DNA of 64,000 nt from Bdellovibrionales bacterium Ga0074139 (GTDB taxonomy: Bacteria; Bdellovibrionota; Bdellovibrionia; Bdellovibrionales; Bdellovibrionaceae): contig LNEB01000008.1 of NCBI GenBank assembly GCA_001464795.1, positions 103,783 through 167,782 on the forward strand, given 5' to 3'. The notes below the pieces were generated by a model, which was not told where the DNA came from, searched no databases, and saw nothing but the letters and a program-made list of their open reading frames with translations. This document shows, in pieces, positions 44,453 through 53,675 of the stretch (positions within the stretch are counted from its first letter, which is position 1; every line of letters starts with the position of its first letter). A program made the position numbers and the translations under genes.

Positions 44453-44621
44453 TTAAGCGATCAACGAAACTCGGACCTCTAGGACGTATTCGCGGCTAGC
44501 AAATTGCAAAAATTAAACTTATCGATCGAGAGACAAAATTTCTTCATTAAGCGGGGAAAATGGACTCGTCTATCAATCATTTGAGGTTATTTTGAACAAT
44601 GTTTTTAAATCAGGAGATCCT

Positions 44622-44981
44622 ATGACAACTTATGAAACTGGAGTAAAGCTTGTTAACCTTTGCAAACAAAATAAAAATAGAGAGGCACTCGAGACTTTAT
44701 ACTCTGAACACATTGTAAGCGTAGAGCCCAAAAAAATGCCAGGTGAGCCCATGGTTAAACATGGGCTTGATGCTATTCGCAGTAAAAATACGTGGTGGGA
44801 AATCAATCAACAAGTGAATTCATCCGTAATTGATGGACCTTATGTTAACGGCGATCAATTTTCTGTCAGCTTCAAGTATGACGTTACAAATAAAGCTGAT
44901 GGTGTACGGAAGAATATGTCAGAAATTGCAGTCTATACTGTTCAAAATGACAAAATTGTAAATGAAGAATTCTTTGCATAA
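44622..44981 (+). CDS. SnoaL/NTF2-like small protein
   Basis: A 119-residue protein of the cone-shaped NTF2-like fold (SnoaL type). It has an N-terminal helix pair with ALETLYSEHIVSVEP, then strands FSVSFKYDVT and EIAVYTVQNDKIVNEEFF. The family covers small hydrolases, isomerases and ligand binders, so the activity is not known. AGGAG five bases before the ATG fixes the start; an earlier ATG would add ten residues. It lies between the transposase remnant and a peroxiredoxin and may have arrived by transfer, but nothing proves that. Confidence 0.82.
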   Translation: MTTYETGVKLVNLCKQNKNREALETLYSEHIVSVEPKKMPGEPMVKHGLDAIRSKNTWWEINQQVNSSVIDGPYVNGDQFSVSFKYDVTNKADGVRKNMSEIAVYTVQNDKIVNEEFFA

Positions 44982-45017
44982 CACGATTGATTTAAATTTT
45001 AATTTACAACTGAAGTC

Positions 45018-45647
45018 TTATTTGACTTCAGTTGTGCGAAGATAAGGGCGTATTGTTTCAAATCCTTGTGGGAATTTTTTCTTGGCATCTTCGTCGGTCA
45101 CACTCGGTGGAATGATCACTCGATTGCCCACTTTCCAATCAGCCGGTGTTGCAACACCAAATTTATCTGTCGTTTGTAAAGCGTCAATCACCCTGAGTAT
45201 TTCATCAAAATTTCTTCCCACTGACATCGGATAAGTCATTGTAAGTCTGATCTTTTTGTTAGGATCAATAATAAATACTGATCTTACAGTGGCTGTTCCA
45301 CTTTGTTCGGGGTGAATCATTTTATAAAGCTTGGCCACCTTCTGATCGGTGTCAGCTACGATAGGAAATTCAAGATGCGTTTTTTGAGTGTCATTAATAT
45401 CAAGTATCCACTTGTTGTGCTTTTCAACAGAGTCCGTCGACAGACCCAATGGCTTTACGTTTCTTTTTTTAAATTCGCTAGCTAATTGCGCAGTTCTTCC
45501 CATTTCAGTTGTACAAACCGGAGTAAAATCAGCGGGGTGGCTAAAAAAGAAACACCAAGAGTTACCAATAAATTCATGGAAATCAATTTTTCCATTTTGT
45601 GAATCAATTTGAAAGTTAGGGGCAATATCACCTAGTAATAATGACAT
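45018..45647 (-). CDS. 1-Cys peroxiredoxin (Prx6 type)
   Basis: Thiol peroxidase of 209 residues. The peroxidatic Cys is C45 in the Prx6-type motif HPADFTPVCTTE. The long C-terminal arm and the WKVGNRVIIPP segment near residue 175 are features of 1-Cys peroxiredoxins, which reduce H2O2 and lipid peroxides in the cytoplasm. AAGGAG precedes the ATG; an upstream in-frame start would add 16 atypical residues. No thioredoxin or AhpF partner is adjacent. Confidence 0.94.
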   Translation of the reverse strand: MSLLLGDIAPNFQIDSQNGKIDFHEFIGNSWCFFFSHPADFTPVCTTEMGRTAQLASEFKKRNVKPLGLSTDSVEKHNKWILDINDTQKTHLEFPIVADTDQKVAKLYKMIHPEQSGTATVRSVFIIDPNKKIRLTMTYPMSVGRNFDEILRVIDALQTTDKFGVATPADWKVGNRVIIPPSVTDEDAKKKFPQGFETIRPYLRTTEVK

Positions 45648-45725
45648 ACTTGAACTCCTTCGTTCGTTTATCAGCAATTGTTTGAAGATAATCATAATAC
45701 CTAGGAATCACAAATTAAAAAATGA

Positions 45726-46034
45726 CTACATCAAACTTTGACTAGCCCTCATGAATTTTGACTCACCATCTTGTTGATGAGCATCCAACAACTGACTAGC
45801 CATTTTAATATCCTCTAACAATCGATTATGTGTCAGACTTCTTCCGCCTGTGTCTTGATAAAGTAAATGATGTTGAGAAATTGTGACTTGGCAGCAAACA
45901 TCTTCGTACGGCAATCTTTCCACTTCTTCTTTCAAATTATTCAAATGATAGTTCACTTGCCTTAAGTAATCTCCGTAATCAGATTCTAGTACGCCATCGA
46001 TTTGTTGATAAAAATTTTCCATCATTTTGTGCAT
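45726..46034 (-). CDS. Small helical protein, unknown
   Basis: A 102-residue protein without signal peptide or membrane span, predicted helical, with a Cys pair (DVCCQV). It starts MHKMMENF, and the ribosome site is poor, so the start may be three codons later. No family is recognised. It is single, upstream of the peroxiredoxin on the same strand with 78 bases between them, and could share its transcript. Confidence 0.55.
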   Translation of the reverse strand: MHKMMENFYQQIDGVLESDYGDYLRQVNYHLNNLKEEVERLPYEDVCCQVTISQHHLLYQDTGGRSLTHNRLLEDIKMASQLLDAHQQDGESKFMRASQSLM

Positions 46035-46251
46035 ATTGAGTTATGGGATTGCAAAACACCCGCCTGATTAAAAACGTTTGCTGCCCCCTACACAGCTTTC
46101 TGCGGCCTTAATTTACTCGGGGACGTCCTCAATTCTCCCTCAAAGGCGACGAACGTCACTTCGATTGTAAATCCTGCTGTACAAAATTTTGTCACTAGAG
46201 GGAATTTTTGAATCAAGCTATGAGTAGCCCCAAGGCAAGGGGGAAAAGCCG

Positions 46252-46701
46252 ATGTTACCAATGATCACAACCACTGCATTTTTAGCACTGACCTTATTAC
46301 CACAACTTTTGATGGCAAATATTTCCGCTACACAGTGCGTGTCTTCCATTCAGAAAACTTGGCCAAGTCTTTCAACACGAACCATGATTGGAGAATCCAG
46401 ACACAAAACTGATTGTCGTTTAGAGATGGAAATTTCTAAAGATGGACTTGATTTCAATGCGGAAGGAAATCCACTGCAGGTTCAGTTTCTCCTAGGCTTT
46501 AAAGCCAATTCCGAACAAGTTATTTCACAATGTAATGTTGATAATAAAAAAATCCACTTGGTTTTTGAAGACAGTGATAGCAAGGTCACAGTGCAGTTAA
46601 TTAAAAAACAAGGTGTAGGCTGGTCTTTGATCGCTTTAAAAAAAGATATGACAAAGCCGTTTTTCACGAAACAAAGCAGCTTGTTTTGTGGTTTGAAATA
46701 A
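46252..46701 (+). CDS. Small exported protein, unknown
   Basis: A 149-residue protein with a signal peptide of about 22 residues (ending LLMANI) and a beta-rich mature part with four Cys. AGGGGG lies nine bases before the ATG. No family is recognised. The 217-base spacer upstream holds no gene or repeat that I can support. Confidence 0.7.
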   Translation: MLPMITTTAFLALTLLPQLLMANISATQCVSSIQKTWPSLSTRTMIGESRHKTDCRLEMEISKDGLDFNAEGNPLQVQFLLGFKANSEQVISQCNVDNKKIHLVFEDSDSKVTVQLIKKQGVGWSLIALKKDMTKPFFTKQSSLFCGLK

Positions 46702-46705
46702 TTAA

Positions 46706-46918
46706 CTAGTTAGAATCATCGTTCTGAGATTTGAGTCCTACAGACTTTAATTCACCGATCATAAAATGAAATCGTTTATGAAGATCTTCAACTAAGGCTA
46801 AGCGAGAAGCGAACTCTTCTTGCAAAGTGGTGTAAGTCACTGGTGTGTCGGAAAGTTCGTTGTACACAGGGTAAGAAGCGATTTGTTTGTGTTGTGTTAT
46901 GTTTTCGTTCGTTTTCAT
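46706..46918 (-). CDS. Small cytoplasmic protein, unknown
   Basis: A 70-residue, charged, mostly helical protein with no signal or span. AAGGAG nine bases before the ATG supports a real gene despite its length. It is convergent with the exported-protein gene, five bases apart. No family is recognised. Confidence 0.6.
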   Translation of the reverse strand: MKTNENITQHKQIASYPVYNELSDTPVTYTTLQEEFASRLALVEDLHKRFHFMIGELKSVGLKSQNDDSN

Positions 46919-47018
46919 TTTCTTGCTCCTTTAATTCCCCGACCTACTACTTTAGAAAGGTCTGGGTTTTGTTCTCAACTTATTTCTACTGACATGTCTT
47001 TTTTACATATCTACTTTT

Positions 47019-47624
47019 TTAATATTCACAATCCAGGCTCTGTTGATCACTCTGTTGCAGTTGGTTGCGTTCTTGGTTTGCTCTCAAATAGGTGGCCATG
47101 ACACTGGGTGACGCATCTTCATGCTTCAACCCCAACACATGCCCTAACTCATGCAAAGCCAGTGACTCCATACTTACAAAGCCCGATTGCGGATTTGTGC
47201 TATAAAAATTGTAGATATAATCATTGATGCGAATATCAGCTTCTTGGATCTGATCCCCTACCCAGTACAATGAAGTTCGGCCTTGTTCAGAGGATTTATC
47301 ACGCTCCCACTGGTTCAAAAAATAGATCACGTTTTGATTATCACGCCCGCCTGCCAGTGATCCTGTAGATCTTTGGGTTTCGATAACCAAAGCTGTTCTC
47401 CCTAGGGATCTGTTCCAAGTTTCAGCGGCTTGACGAATGGAGACTTCAAATTCAGCAGGAACAGAGGCATGCAACCACATTTTCACGGGTAAATTGTCTT
47501 TCCAAGAGACTCTTTCTCCGTAGACATTTTGAACGAATCCACAGGAATCTTCACTTTTAGGTTTTGAACAACCAATCAAGCCCAAGCTTAAAAATAAAAG
47601 TGCTAGCAGTTTCTTCGTTTTCAT
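47019..47624 (-). CDS. Matrixin-type zinc metalloprotease lipoprotein
   Basis: Exported lipoprotein of 201 residues with the lipobox LIGC at residue 19. The zinc site HELGHVLGLKH is followed by a Met-turn (SVMATY), the pattern of M10 matrixins. The catalytic domain is compact with no pro-domain cysteine switch visible. AGAGG precedes the ATG. As a lipidated protease it should act on periplasmic or surface proteins. A divergent, sigma-54-like promoter for the next gene lies about 270 bases upstream. Confidence 0.87.
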   Translation of the reverse strand: MKTKKLLALLFLSLGLIGCSKPKSEDSCGFVQNVYGERVSWKDNLPVKMWLHASVPAEFEVSIRQAAETWNRSLGRTALVIETQRSTGSLAGGRDNQNVIYFLNQWERDKSSEQGRTSLYWVGDQIQEADIRINDYIYNFYSTNPQSGFVSMESLALHELGHVLGLKHEDASPSVMATYLRANQERNQLQQSDQQSLDCEY

Positions 47625-47892
47625 TGAACCTCTACCAGGCTTTATTACAAGCTGGAGGCCGTCTCAGATACTCTGTGCTCGACTTAAAAGCTCACTCAAA
47701 TTGAGAACACTGCAGCCTTTAGTAGAAAAATGCATAAGTGCCCAGGATCTTTAAAGAAAGTGGTGACTAACCTTTTGACAATGGATTTTACGCGATTGAG
47801 CTGGTGGCAAAAAAACAATTGAGCCTGGATCTTGGTCGTACCCATTCTGGCACCAGTCATTTAAACAATTGAAACTATTAATAAAATTGGCC

Positions 47893-47908
47893 TGGCACAG
47901 CTCCTGCT
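47893..47908 (+). promoter_or_regulatory. Sigma-54-type promoter
   Basis: CTGGCAC followed by N5 and CTGCT has the -24 GG and -12 GC of sigma-54 promoters at exact spacing; against TGGCAC-N5-TTGC-W the only difference is one T-to-C. Transcription would begin near 47919 toward the lipoprotein gene, giving a leader of about 195 bases. Confidence 0.5.
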
Positions 47909-47930
47909 ATGTGTATCATTAAGACACATC

Positions 47931-47969
47931 GGCTCGACGACCAGAATCCTGGTGACCGAGATTTGAGCC
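47931..47969 (+). promoter_or_regulatory. Leader hairpin after the sigma-54-type promoter
   Basis: ACCAG and CTGGT close a four-base loop. CTCG and CGAG pair around a symmetric three-by-three internal loop, and GGCTC with GAGCC gives an alternative outer closing stem. The hairpin is about 12 bases after the expected transcription start. Confidence 0.35.
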
Positions 47970-48071
47970 ACACACCTACCTACAACACATCTAAGGGGCC
48001 ACAGGGGATTTACCTCCCAGCCTCTGCCCGCGCGGTGAACTGTCATGGGCCGGCAGATCTAGACAACTGGG

Positions 48072-48085
48072 TTCCATATATGGAA
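48072..48085. repeat. Perfect 14-base palindrome before a lipoprotein gene
   Basis: TTCCATATATGGAA lies 28 bases before the ATG and just upstream of the AAGGAG ribosome site. It could be an operator or a hairpin that affects ribosome access. Confidence 0.4.
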
Positions 48086-48113
48086 GCCTGTCACTTACCA
48101 AAAGGAGATCAAT

Positions 48114-48677
48114 ATGAAATGGACCCTCGCACTTGTAGCAGCCCTTTTTTTAGCCGGATGCTCGAGTAAGACTCACAAGGCAGAAAAGTTGAAAACCGAA
48201 ATCGAAAGCAAAGGCCAAATCGACGGCGAAACCCAAGTGGGCATCAACGACGATGGCAATATGGTGGTGACTAAAAAAGTTCAAATGAACGAAGAAGTTC
48301 GTAAACTTCAAAACGAAACCTATGAACTTGAAGACCGAGTTTACGGTAATCGCAGATATGGTTCTTTGGGACTGTACGGCGTTCTTCGTCAATGTAAACT
48401 GGACACTTCAGATCCTAAAAATGGTGGCGATGGAAAACTTCGCTGGACTGAGCCCATCGACAGAGTCACTGATAAAGAAGAAGAGTGGAAAATCGGCTTA
48501 GACGAAAAAGAAAAACTCGTTGGCATTAGCGAAGAGTTTTTAAAAGATAGAATCACTCGTTTTCGTGGTTACAAAAAAGTTTTGATGCAAAGACAAGATG
48601 AGTACGAAGAAAAAGTACAAATCTGCAAAGCCGAACTTAAAGCCATGCAAGCCAGTAAAGCTAAAACTGAAAACTAA
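48114..48677 (+). CDS. Lipoprotein, unknown function
   Basis: A 187-residue lipoprotein: the signal peptide ends in the classical lipobox LAGC at residue 16. The mature part is highly charged and largely helical, with a middle segment YGVLRQCKLDTSDP and a coiled-coil-like C-terminus (FRGYKKVLMQRQDEYEEKV). No family is recognised. It has an AAGGAG ribosome site, a long leader and a sigma-54-like promoter, so its expression is probably conditional. The stop overlaps the convergent hslO gene by four bases. Confidence 0.8.
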   Translation: MKWTLALVAALFLAGCSSKTHKAEKLKTEIESKGQIDGETQVGINDDGNMVVTKKVQMNEEVRKLQNETYELEDRVYGNRRYGSLGLYGVLRQCKLDTSDPKNGGDGKLRWTEPIDRVTDKEEEWKIGLDEKEKLVGISEEFLKDRITRFRGYKKVLMQRQDEYEEKVQICKAELKAMQASKAKTEN

Positions 48678-49573
48678 TTAAGACTGTTTTTGTAGAGCTG
48701 AGTTTTCAGCTCTACAAGTTCTTCCACTTCGACCACATAGGGACGGCCACAAACCTGACAAGTCACATCGGCCTTTTCTTTTTTCTGAATCATATCTTCA
48801 AGATCTTCGAGTCCCAAAGTTTCTAAAGCCCTGACCACGCGGTCTTTGGTGCACGGACATGCGTAGTTCAATGGATAATTATGATCTAGCTCTGTATACG
48901 GTAAACCTTGTAAGTAAGGTTTCACCAAATCATCCGGCGAAGCTCCATCAAAAAGCATTTGTGAAACTTGTAATTTATGAGCGTCTGCATTTTTTTGGAT
49001 TTTATCGACCACATCATCTTCCACACCCGGCATCACTTCGATGATGACTCCGCCAGCTGCACGCACTTGGCCGTAAACATCAATGTAAACACCCAAGGAA
49101 ACAAGGCTTCTGATTTGATGGGACTGAATTAAATAATGAGCAATGTCTTCACCGATTTCACCGGTCACAAGTTTCACTGTTCCTTGAAAAGGAGTTTTTT
49201 GAAAAGGCTGGTGCCTTGCAACCGTTAGATAACCCTCACCGATGGCTTCTTTTAAATTAAGTCCATCTTTGTAGCTGGCTGGTTCATAGTGACCCAGTGG
49301 AGTGTAACCACGAACTTGGCCTTCAAAGTGAGCTTCTGCGTAAACAGCACGAAGTCCCCCTTGGCACTTGATGTAGAGCCCAACTTGGTGACCTTGTTTC
49401 TGCTGAGCTGCAAGCAAAATGGCACCCACCATGGCACGGCCCACAGCCAGTGAGGCCAGCGGTTTTGTACCTTGTAAGGCTTGCATTTCACGAACCACAT
49501 CTGTGGCATCCACAGCAGCGGCTCGAACAGTGAAATCATTGGTGACATAACGGTGAACTCTTTTAGAAGACAT
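48674..49573 (-). CDS. hslO: Redox-regulated chaperone Hsp33
   Basis: Chaperone that unfolds and becomes active when oxidised. Of 299 residues, the N-terminal core has the typical VGRAMVGAILLAAQ segment, and the zinc switch is CPC near residue 240 with CQVC about 32 residues later, together forming the four-Cys site. It holds unfolding proteins until DnaK can act. It is divergent from a histidine phosphatase gene, 63 bases away. Confidence 0.96.
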   Translation of the reverse strand: MSSKRVHRYVTNDFTVRAAAVDATDVVREMQALQGTKPLASLAVGRAMVGAILLAAQQKQGHQVGLYIKCQGGLRAVYAEAHFEGQVRGYTPLGHYEPASYKDGLNLKEAIGEGYLTVARHQPFQKTPFQGTVKLVTGEIGEDIAHYLIQSHQIRSLVSLGVYIDVYGQVRAAGGVIIEVMPGVEDDVVDKIQKNADAHKLQVSQMLFDGASPDDLVKPYLQGLPYTELDHNYPLNYACPCTKDRVVRALETLGLEDLEDMIQKKEKADVTCQVCGRPYVVEVEELVELKTQLYKNSLN

Positions 49574-49636
49574 AAGGTGTCAAATTCGCAGAAGCTCTTT
49601 GCGGAGTCAAGCTTTTGGGCGGTACTTTTGAGCCAT

Positions 49637-50113
49637 ATGAAATGGGTGATTTTTCGACACGGTGACAAAGAAAAAGAAGGTTTTGACCCTGCCCTCACAG
49701 AGAAGGGTCTTCAACAGTCACAAAAAATTATTGTCAAAGTAAAAGCTGGGCTTTTACCCAAGCCCAGTGTCATTTATGTCTCAACAAAAAAAAGAGCCAT
49801 TCAAACTTTAGAACCTCTCGCATTGGCTTGCGGCATGAAACCCATCATTAAAGCGGAACTCACCGAGCGAGTCCCCGGTGAAAGTGTAGATAAATTTAAA
49901 TTTCGCATCCAAGAATTCTTAGTCAAAGTGATGCTTTTACACAAAGACAATGAAGTGATTTATTTTTGCACTCATTATGATTGGATCGAAGAATTTTTAA
50001 ATGTGATTGAATCCGATTCCGATTTATCGAGGTGTACACATTGGCCATCGGCACAGCATATGGTATTTGAGAAAAAAGAACTTTGGTCTTTAATCAAATA
50101 CGAGGGACTATGA
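49637..50113 (+). CDS. Histidine phosphatase family protein (SixA-like)
   Basis: A 158-residue phosphatase with the catalytic RHG motif (IFRHGDKE) at residues 6-9, and a second His in the FCTHYDWIEE segment, as in small SixA-type members of the phosphoglycerate mutase family. SixA acts on phosphohistidine proteins, but other small members act on sugar phosphates. The ATG directly before the RHG strand is the only sensible start. Its stop overlaps the FAH gene (ATGA). Confidence 0.88.
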   Translation: MKWVIFRHGDKEKEGFDPALTEKGLQQSQKIIVKVKAGLLPKPSVIYVSTKKRAIQTLEPLALACGMKPIIKAELTERVPGESVDKFKFRIQEFLVKVMLLHKDNEVIYFCTHYDWIEEFLNVIESDSDLSRCTHWPSAQHMVFEKKELWSLIKYEGL

Positions 50114-50685
50114 CTTTTTGGTGTGTGGGTCGAAATTATTCTGAGCATGCAAAAGAATTGGGAAACCCCCTTCCTACTCAACCCCTTATTTTTGCTAAAA
50201 GTGAAGGCACCTTACAAAAGGGCCAAGAACTATTAATTCCCGAGTTTGTTAAAAGTTTTCATCATGAGTTGGAAATCGTTTTGCTACTTGGCAATGATTT
50301 AGAATTTTCCCATTGGACGCTGGGTTTGGATTTCACCGACCGAGAAACACAAAATCACCTGAAATCCAAAGGTGAGCCCTGGGAACTTTGCAAAGCTTTT
50401 AAAGGCTCTTCAGCTTTAGGTCCTTGGCAAAAACTAGAATCTGCTGATGAACTGCAATCCTTTCAATTTCAGCTTTTCGTCAACGAACAGCTCAGACAGA
50501 CAGGCTGGGTCCGTGACATGATTTTCCCCCCCTTGAAATTACTCAGCTATCTTAAAAAACACTTTCCCCTACAAGCAGGTGATGCTGTTTTTACCGGTAC
50601 GCCTTCGGGTGTGGCCGCTTTAAAGTCGGGTGATAGAGTCAAAGCTCAATCAGGCGAATTGACAGTGCCGTGGAGTCTTCGATAG
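50110..50685 (+). CDS. Fumarylacetoacetate hydrolase family protein
   Basis: A 191-residue FAH-fold enzyme: WCVGRNYSEHAKELG, FAKSEGTL, HHELEIVLLLG with metal-binding Glu, then VFTGTPSGVAAL. The short form resembles YcgM-type enzymes, which hydrolyse acylpyruvates or decarboxylate oxaloacetate, so the substrate is open. It overlaps the phosphatase gene by four bases. It lies 11 bases before putA and is probably cotranscribed with it, which hints at amino-acid catabolism. Confidence 0.9.
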   Translation: MTFWCVGRNYSEHAKELGNPLPTQPLIFAKSEGTLQKGQELLIPEFVKSFHHELEIVLLLGNDLEFSHWTLGLDFTDRETQNHLKSKGEPWELCKAFKGSSALGPWQKLESADELQSFQFQLFVNEQLRQTGWVRDMIFPPLKLLSYLKKHFPLQAGDAVFTGTPSGVAALKSGDRVKAQSGELTVPWSLR

Positions 50686-50696
50686 AAATTGTCCCC

Positions 50697-53675
50697 ATGG
50701 ACACACAAACACAAAAATCGAATCTTTCCGCTCAATCCAACAACTCTCAGCAACAGATCATTAAATTTGGTTCTGAGGTTTTAAAAAAAATGGAATCCCA
50801 ATCCAAGCCCAGTCTTTTTTCCAGAGACTTCTGGTACGGCTCCATCATGGAATGGAGTATGAAAAATGAAAAATTCAAAACCAATATGTTCAGATTTGTG
50901 GATGTATTGCCATCATTGTCCTCTGGGCAAGATGTTTCAAAACACTTAAAAGAATATTTCACTGAAAACGGCGGCGAACTTCCCCCAGTTTTCAACGTGG
51001 GTTTAGGCTTAGGATCTTTAGCGCCAGGCCTTATGGCAGGTGCCATTAAGAAAAATGTCATCGGCATGGCCAAGATGTTTATCACGGGGGAAAATGCTCA
51101 AGACGCACTTCCTGTTTTAAAAAAAGCCAGAAAAGAAAAAATGACTTTCACTGTGGATATTTTAGGTGAAGCCACTTTAAGTGAAAAAGAAGCTGAAAGT
51201 TATTTGCAGCGCTACCAAGAACTGATCGAAATGCTGTCACAGGATTCAAAAAAGTGGGACACCATTCCGCAAATTGATCAAGATCACACTGGTGACATTC
51301 CAAAAGTGAATGTCAGCGTGAAATTGACCGCTTTGTATTCACAAATTAACGACAAGGCCTGGGAAAAAACCAAAGCTGAATTAAAAAACCGCCTTAGACC
51401 CGTTCTTGAACTGGGAATAAAAACTCACTGTTTTATTAATTTGGACATGGAACACTATGCAGTGAAACATTTAACTCTTGAAGTGTTCAAAGAAATCTTA
51501 CTCGAACCTAAATTTAAAAATTACCCTCACTTTGGTTGCGTGATTCAGGCTTACTTAAAAGATTCTGAAAACGACATTCGTGACCTCACCACTTACGCCA
51601 TTCAGCGTGGAACTCCGTTCACAGTCAGACTTGTTAAAGGGGCTTACTGGGATTCAGAAACCATTGATGCACAGGCGCGTGGATGGGCTTGTCCTGTTTA
51701 TACCGTGAAAGCGGAAACAGATGCTAACTACGAGCGCTGTGCAAAACTTTTACTAGATCATCACCCACACATCCGTGTGGCATTGGCATCACACAACGTC
51801 AGATCTTTGGCCGCTGCTATCACCCACGCACAAAAAAATAATGTTCCCAACAATGCTTATGAAATCCAAATGCTTTACGGAATGGCTGAACCCATTAAAA
51901 AAACATTTGTTGAACTAGGATTTCGCGTTCGTGAGTACGCACCTGTGGGTGATTTACTACCAGGTATGGCTTATTTGGTCAGAAGACTTTTAGAAAACAC
52001 CTCCAATGAATCTTGGCTCAGGGGAAAATTTGCTGAAGGTAAAACCACAGAACAACTGATGGCTGATCCGGAAGGGCAAATTCCACCACAAATAAAGCCC
52101 CTTTATTCCAACAAAGGTTTTTTCAATGAACCCTATTTGGATTTTGCCATTGAAACAGACAGAAACAAAACTTTAAAGGCACTCAACAGCTTTAAGTTTG
52201 ATCAAAAAGTAGCACCCATCATCAGCGGTGAAATTCAGACCTCTCACAATGTGGTAGCAAGATTGAATCCATCAAACACCACACAGGTGGTAGCCCATGT
52301 GACAATGGCAACAGCTCAACAGGCCGAAAAAGCTGTCGCTGTCGCTCATAAGTATTGGAGCGAGTGGAAAAATGTTCCCGCCACCACCCGAGCTTTATAT
52401 CTAGATAAAGTGGCTGACATCATGAAAGCTAAAAAATTCGAGCTTATGGCCACGCAAGTTTATGAAGTGGGTAAACCTTGGGCGGAAGCCGACGCCGACA
52501 TTGCTGAAGCCATTGATTTTTGCAGGTATTACGCACAAAACGCCCGGGAAATTTTTAAACCACTGAAGGTAGGAAATGCACCGGGTGAAAACAGCCAGTA
52601 CATTTACAAATCTCGCGGTGTCACAGCCGTGATTTCACCGTGGAACTTCCCACTCGCGATATTAGCTGGCCAAGTGGCCTCGGCCCTCGTCACCGGAAAT
52701 ACCGTGGTGATGAAGCCAGCTGAACAAAGTTCTTTGGTGGCCTTGGGTCTTTACCAAATTTTAATGGAAGCTGGAATTCCGGCACAAGCTGTTCATTTTT
52801 TACCAGGCCTTGGTGAAGAAGTCGGTGCCCACCTGGTTCAGCATAAAGATATTTCTACCATTGCTTTCACGGGCTCAAAAGCTGTGGGTCTATGGATTTT
52901 AGCTGAGGCTGCAAAAATTCAACCGGGCCAGCAGCATCTCAAGCGCTGCATTACTGAAATGGGTGGAAAAAATGCTGTCATCGTTGATAACGATGCAGAC
53001 CTTGATGAAGCCGTCGACGGAGTTCTTTACTCAGCCTTTGGTTTCGCTGGGCAAAAATGTTCGGCCGCCTCAAGATGTATTGTTTTAGATGAAGTCTATG
53101 ACCGATTTAAAGAGCGTCTTGTGGAAGCAGCCAGATCCATCACCACTGGTCCTTCTGACCAACCTGAAGTCTATTTGGGACCTGTTGTGGATGAAGATTC
53201 ACACAAACGATTATTAGCAGCGATTGAATTAGCAGAAAAAAAACATAAAATTGTTTACAAAGCAGAAACTTTAAAGGGTGGAAACTTTGTGCCTGTTACA
53301 ATTGTGGATCACGTCAAGTGGGATGATGAAATCGCTCAAAATGAATTCTTTGGCCCCCTGCTTGTACTTTTAAAGGCCAGTGATTTATCAGAAGCTATTC
53401 GCATGGCTAACTCCACAGAGTACGCTTTAACTGGTGGTGTCTTTTCTAGAAGTCCTGAAAACATCAACCGCATCAAAGAAGAACTTGAGTGCGGCAACCT
53501 CTACATCAACCGAGGAATCACGGGAGCCATGGTGGACCGTCATCCTTTTGGTGGATACAAAATGTCAGGAATCGGCAGCAAAACTGGTGGACCGGATTAT
53601 TTAAAACAATTCGTTGAACCCATTTGCATTACTGAAAACACTTTACGTCGTGGGTTTGCTCCGGCTGAAGAGTGA
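50697..53675 (+). CDS. putA: Bifunctional proline dehydrogenase / delta-1-pyrroline-5-carboxylate dehydrogenase
   Basis: Oxidises proline to glutamate in two steps with substrate channelling. Of 992 residues, the N-terminal half is the FAD barrel (VSVKLTALYSQI, FTVRLVKGAYWD, YAPVGDLLPGMAYLVRRL). The C-terminal half is an aldehyde dehydrogenase with ISPWNFPLAI, the general-base ITEMGGKNA, and GQKCSAASR with the nucleophile Cys at about 787. There is no DNA-binding ribbon-helix-helix start, so it is not the self-repressing type. The ATG is preferred over a GTG 27 bases upstream that lies in the FAH gene. The end overlaps the rhomboid gene convergently by 33 bases. Confidence 0.95.
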   Translation: MDTQTQKSNLSAQSNNSQQQIIKFGSEVLKKMESQSKPSLFSRDFWYGSIMEWSMKNEKFKTNMFRFVDVLPSLSSGQDVSKHLKEYFTENGGELPPVFNVGLGLGSLAPGLMAGAIKKNVIGMAKMFITGENAQDALPVLKKARKEKMTFTVDILGEATLSEKEAESYLQRYQELIEMLSQDSKKWDTIPQIDQDHTGDIPKVNVSVKLTALYSQINDKAWEKTKAELKNRLRPVLELGIKTHCFINLDMEHYAVKHLTLEVFKEILLEPKFKNYPHFGCVIQAYLKDSENDIRDLTTYAIQRGTPFTVRLVKGAYWDSETIDAQARGWACPVYTVKAETDANYERCAKLLLDHHPHIRVALASHNVRSLAAAITHAQKNNVPNNAYEIQMLYGMAEPIKKTFVELGFRVREYAPVGDLLPGMAYLVRRLLENTSNESWLRGKFAEGKTTEQLMADPEGQIPPQIKPLYSNKGFFNEPYLDFAIETDRNKTLKALNSFKFDQKVAPIISGEIQTSHNVVARLNPSNTTQVVAHVTMATAQQAEKAVAVAHKYWSEWKNVPATTRALYLDKVADIMKAKKFELMATQVYEVGKPWAEADADIAEAIDFCRYYAQNAREIFKPLKVGNAPGENSQYIYKSRGVTAVISPWNFPLAILAGQVASALVTGNTVVMKPAEQSSLVALGLYQILMEAGIPAQAVHFLPGLGEEVGAHLVQHKDISTIAFTGSKAVGLWILAEAAKIQPGQQHLKRCITEMGGKNAVIVDNDADLDEAVDGVLYSAFGFAGQKCSAASRCIVLDEVYDRFKERLVEAARSITTGPSDQPEVYLGPVVDEDSHKRLLAAIELAEKKHKIVYKAETLKGGNFVPVTIVDHVKWDDEIAQNEFFGPLLVLLKASDLSEAIRMANSTEYALTGGVFSRSPENINRIKEELECGNLYINRGITGAMVDRHPFGGYKMSGIGSKTGGPDYLKQFVEPICITENTLRRGFAPAEE

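Larger units (their letters stand above)
47625..48113. other. 489-base spacer with promoter and structured leader
   Basis: No convincing gene. The left 260 bases hold nothing that I can support. The right part holds a sigma-54-like promoter, a leader hairpin and a 14-base palindrome, each listed separately. An open frame of 86 codons starting at 47909 runs through the leader into the next gene but has no ribosome site. Confidence 0.6.

Noticed and set aside
47909..48169. Open frame of 86 codons across the lipoprotein leader
   Set aside because: No ribosome site, it runs out of frame into a well-marked gene, and its sequence has no domain pattern.
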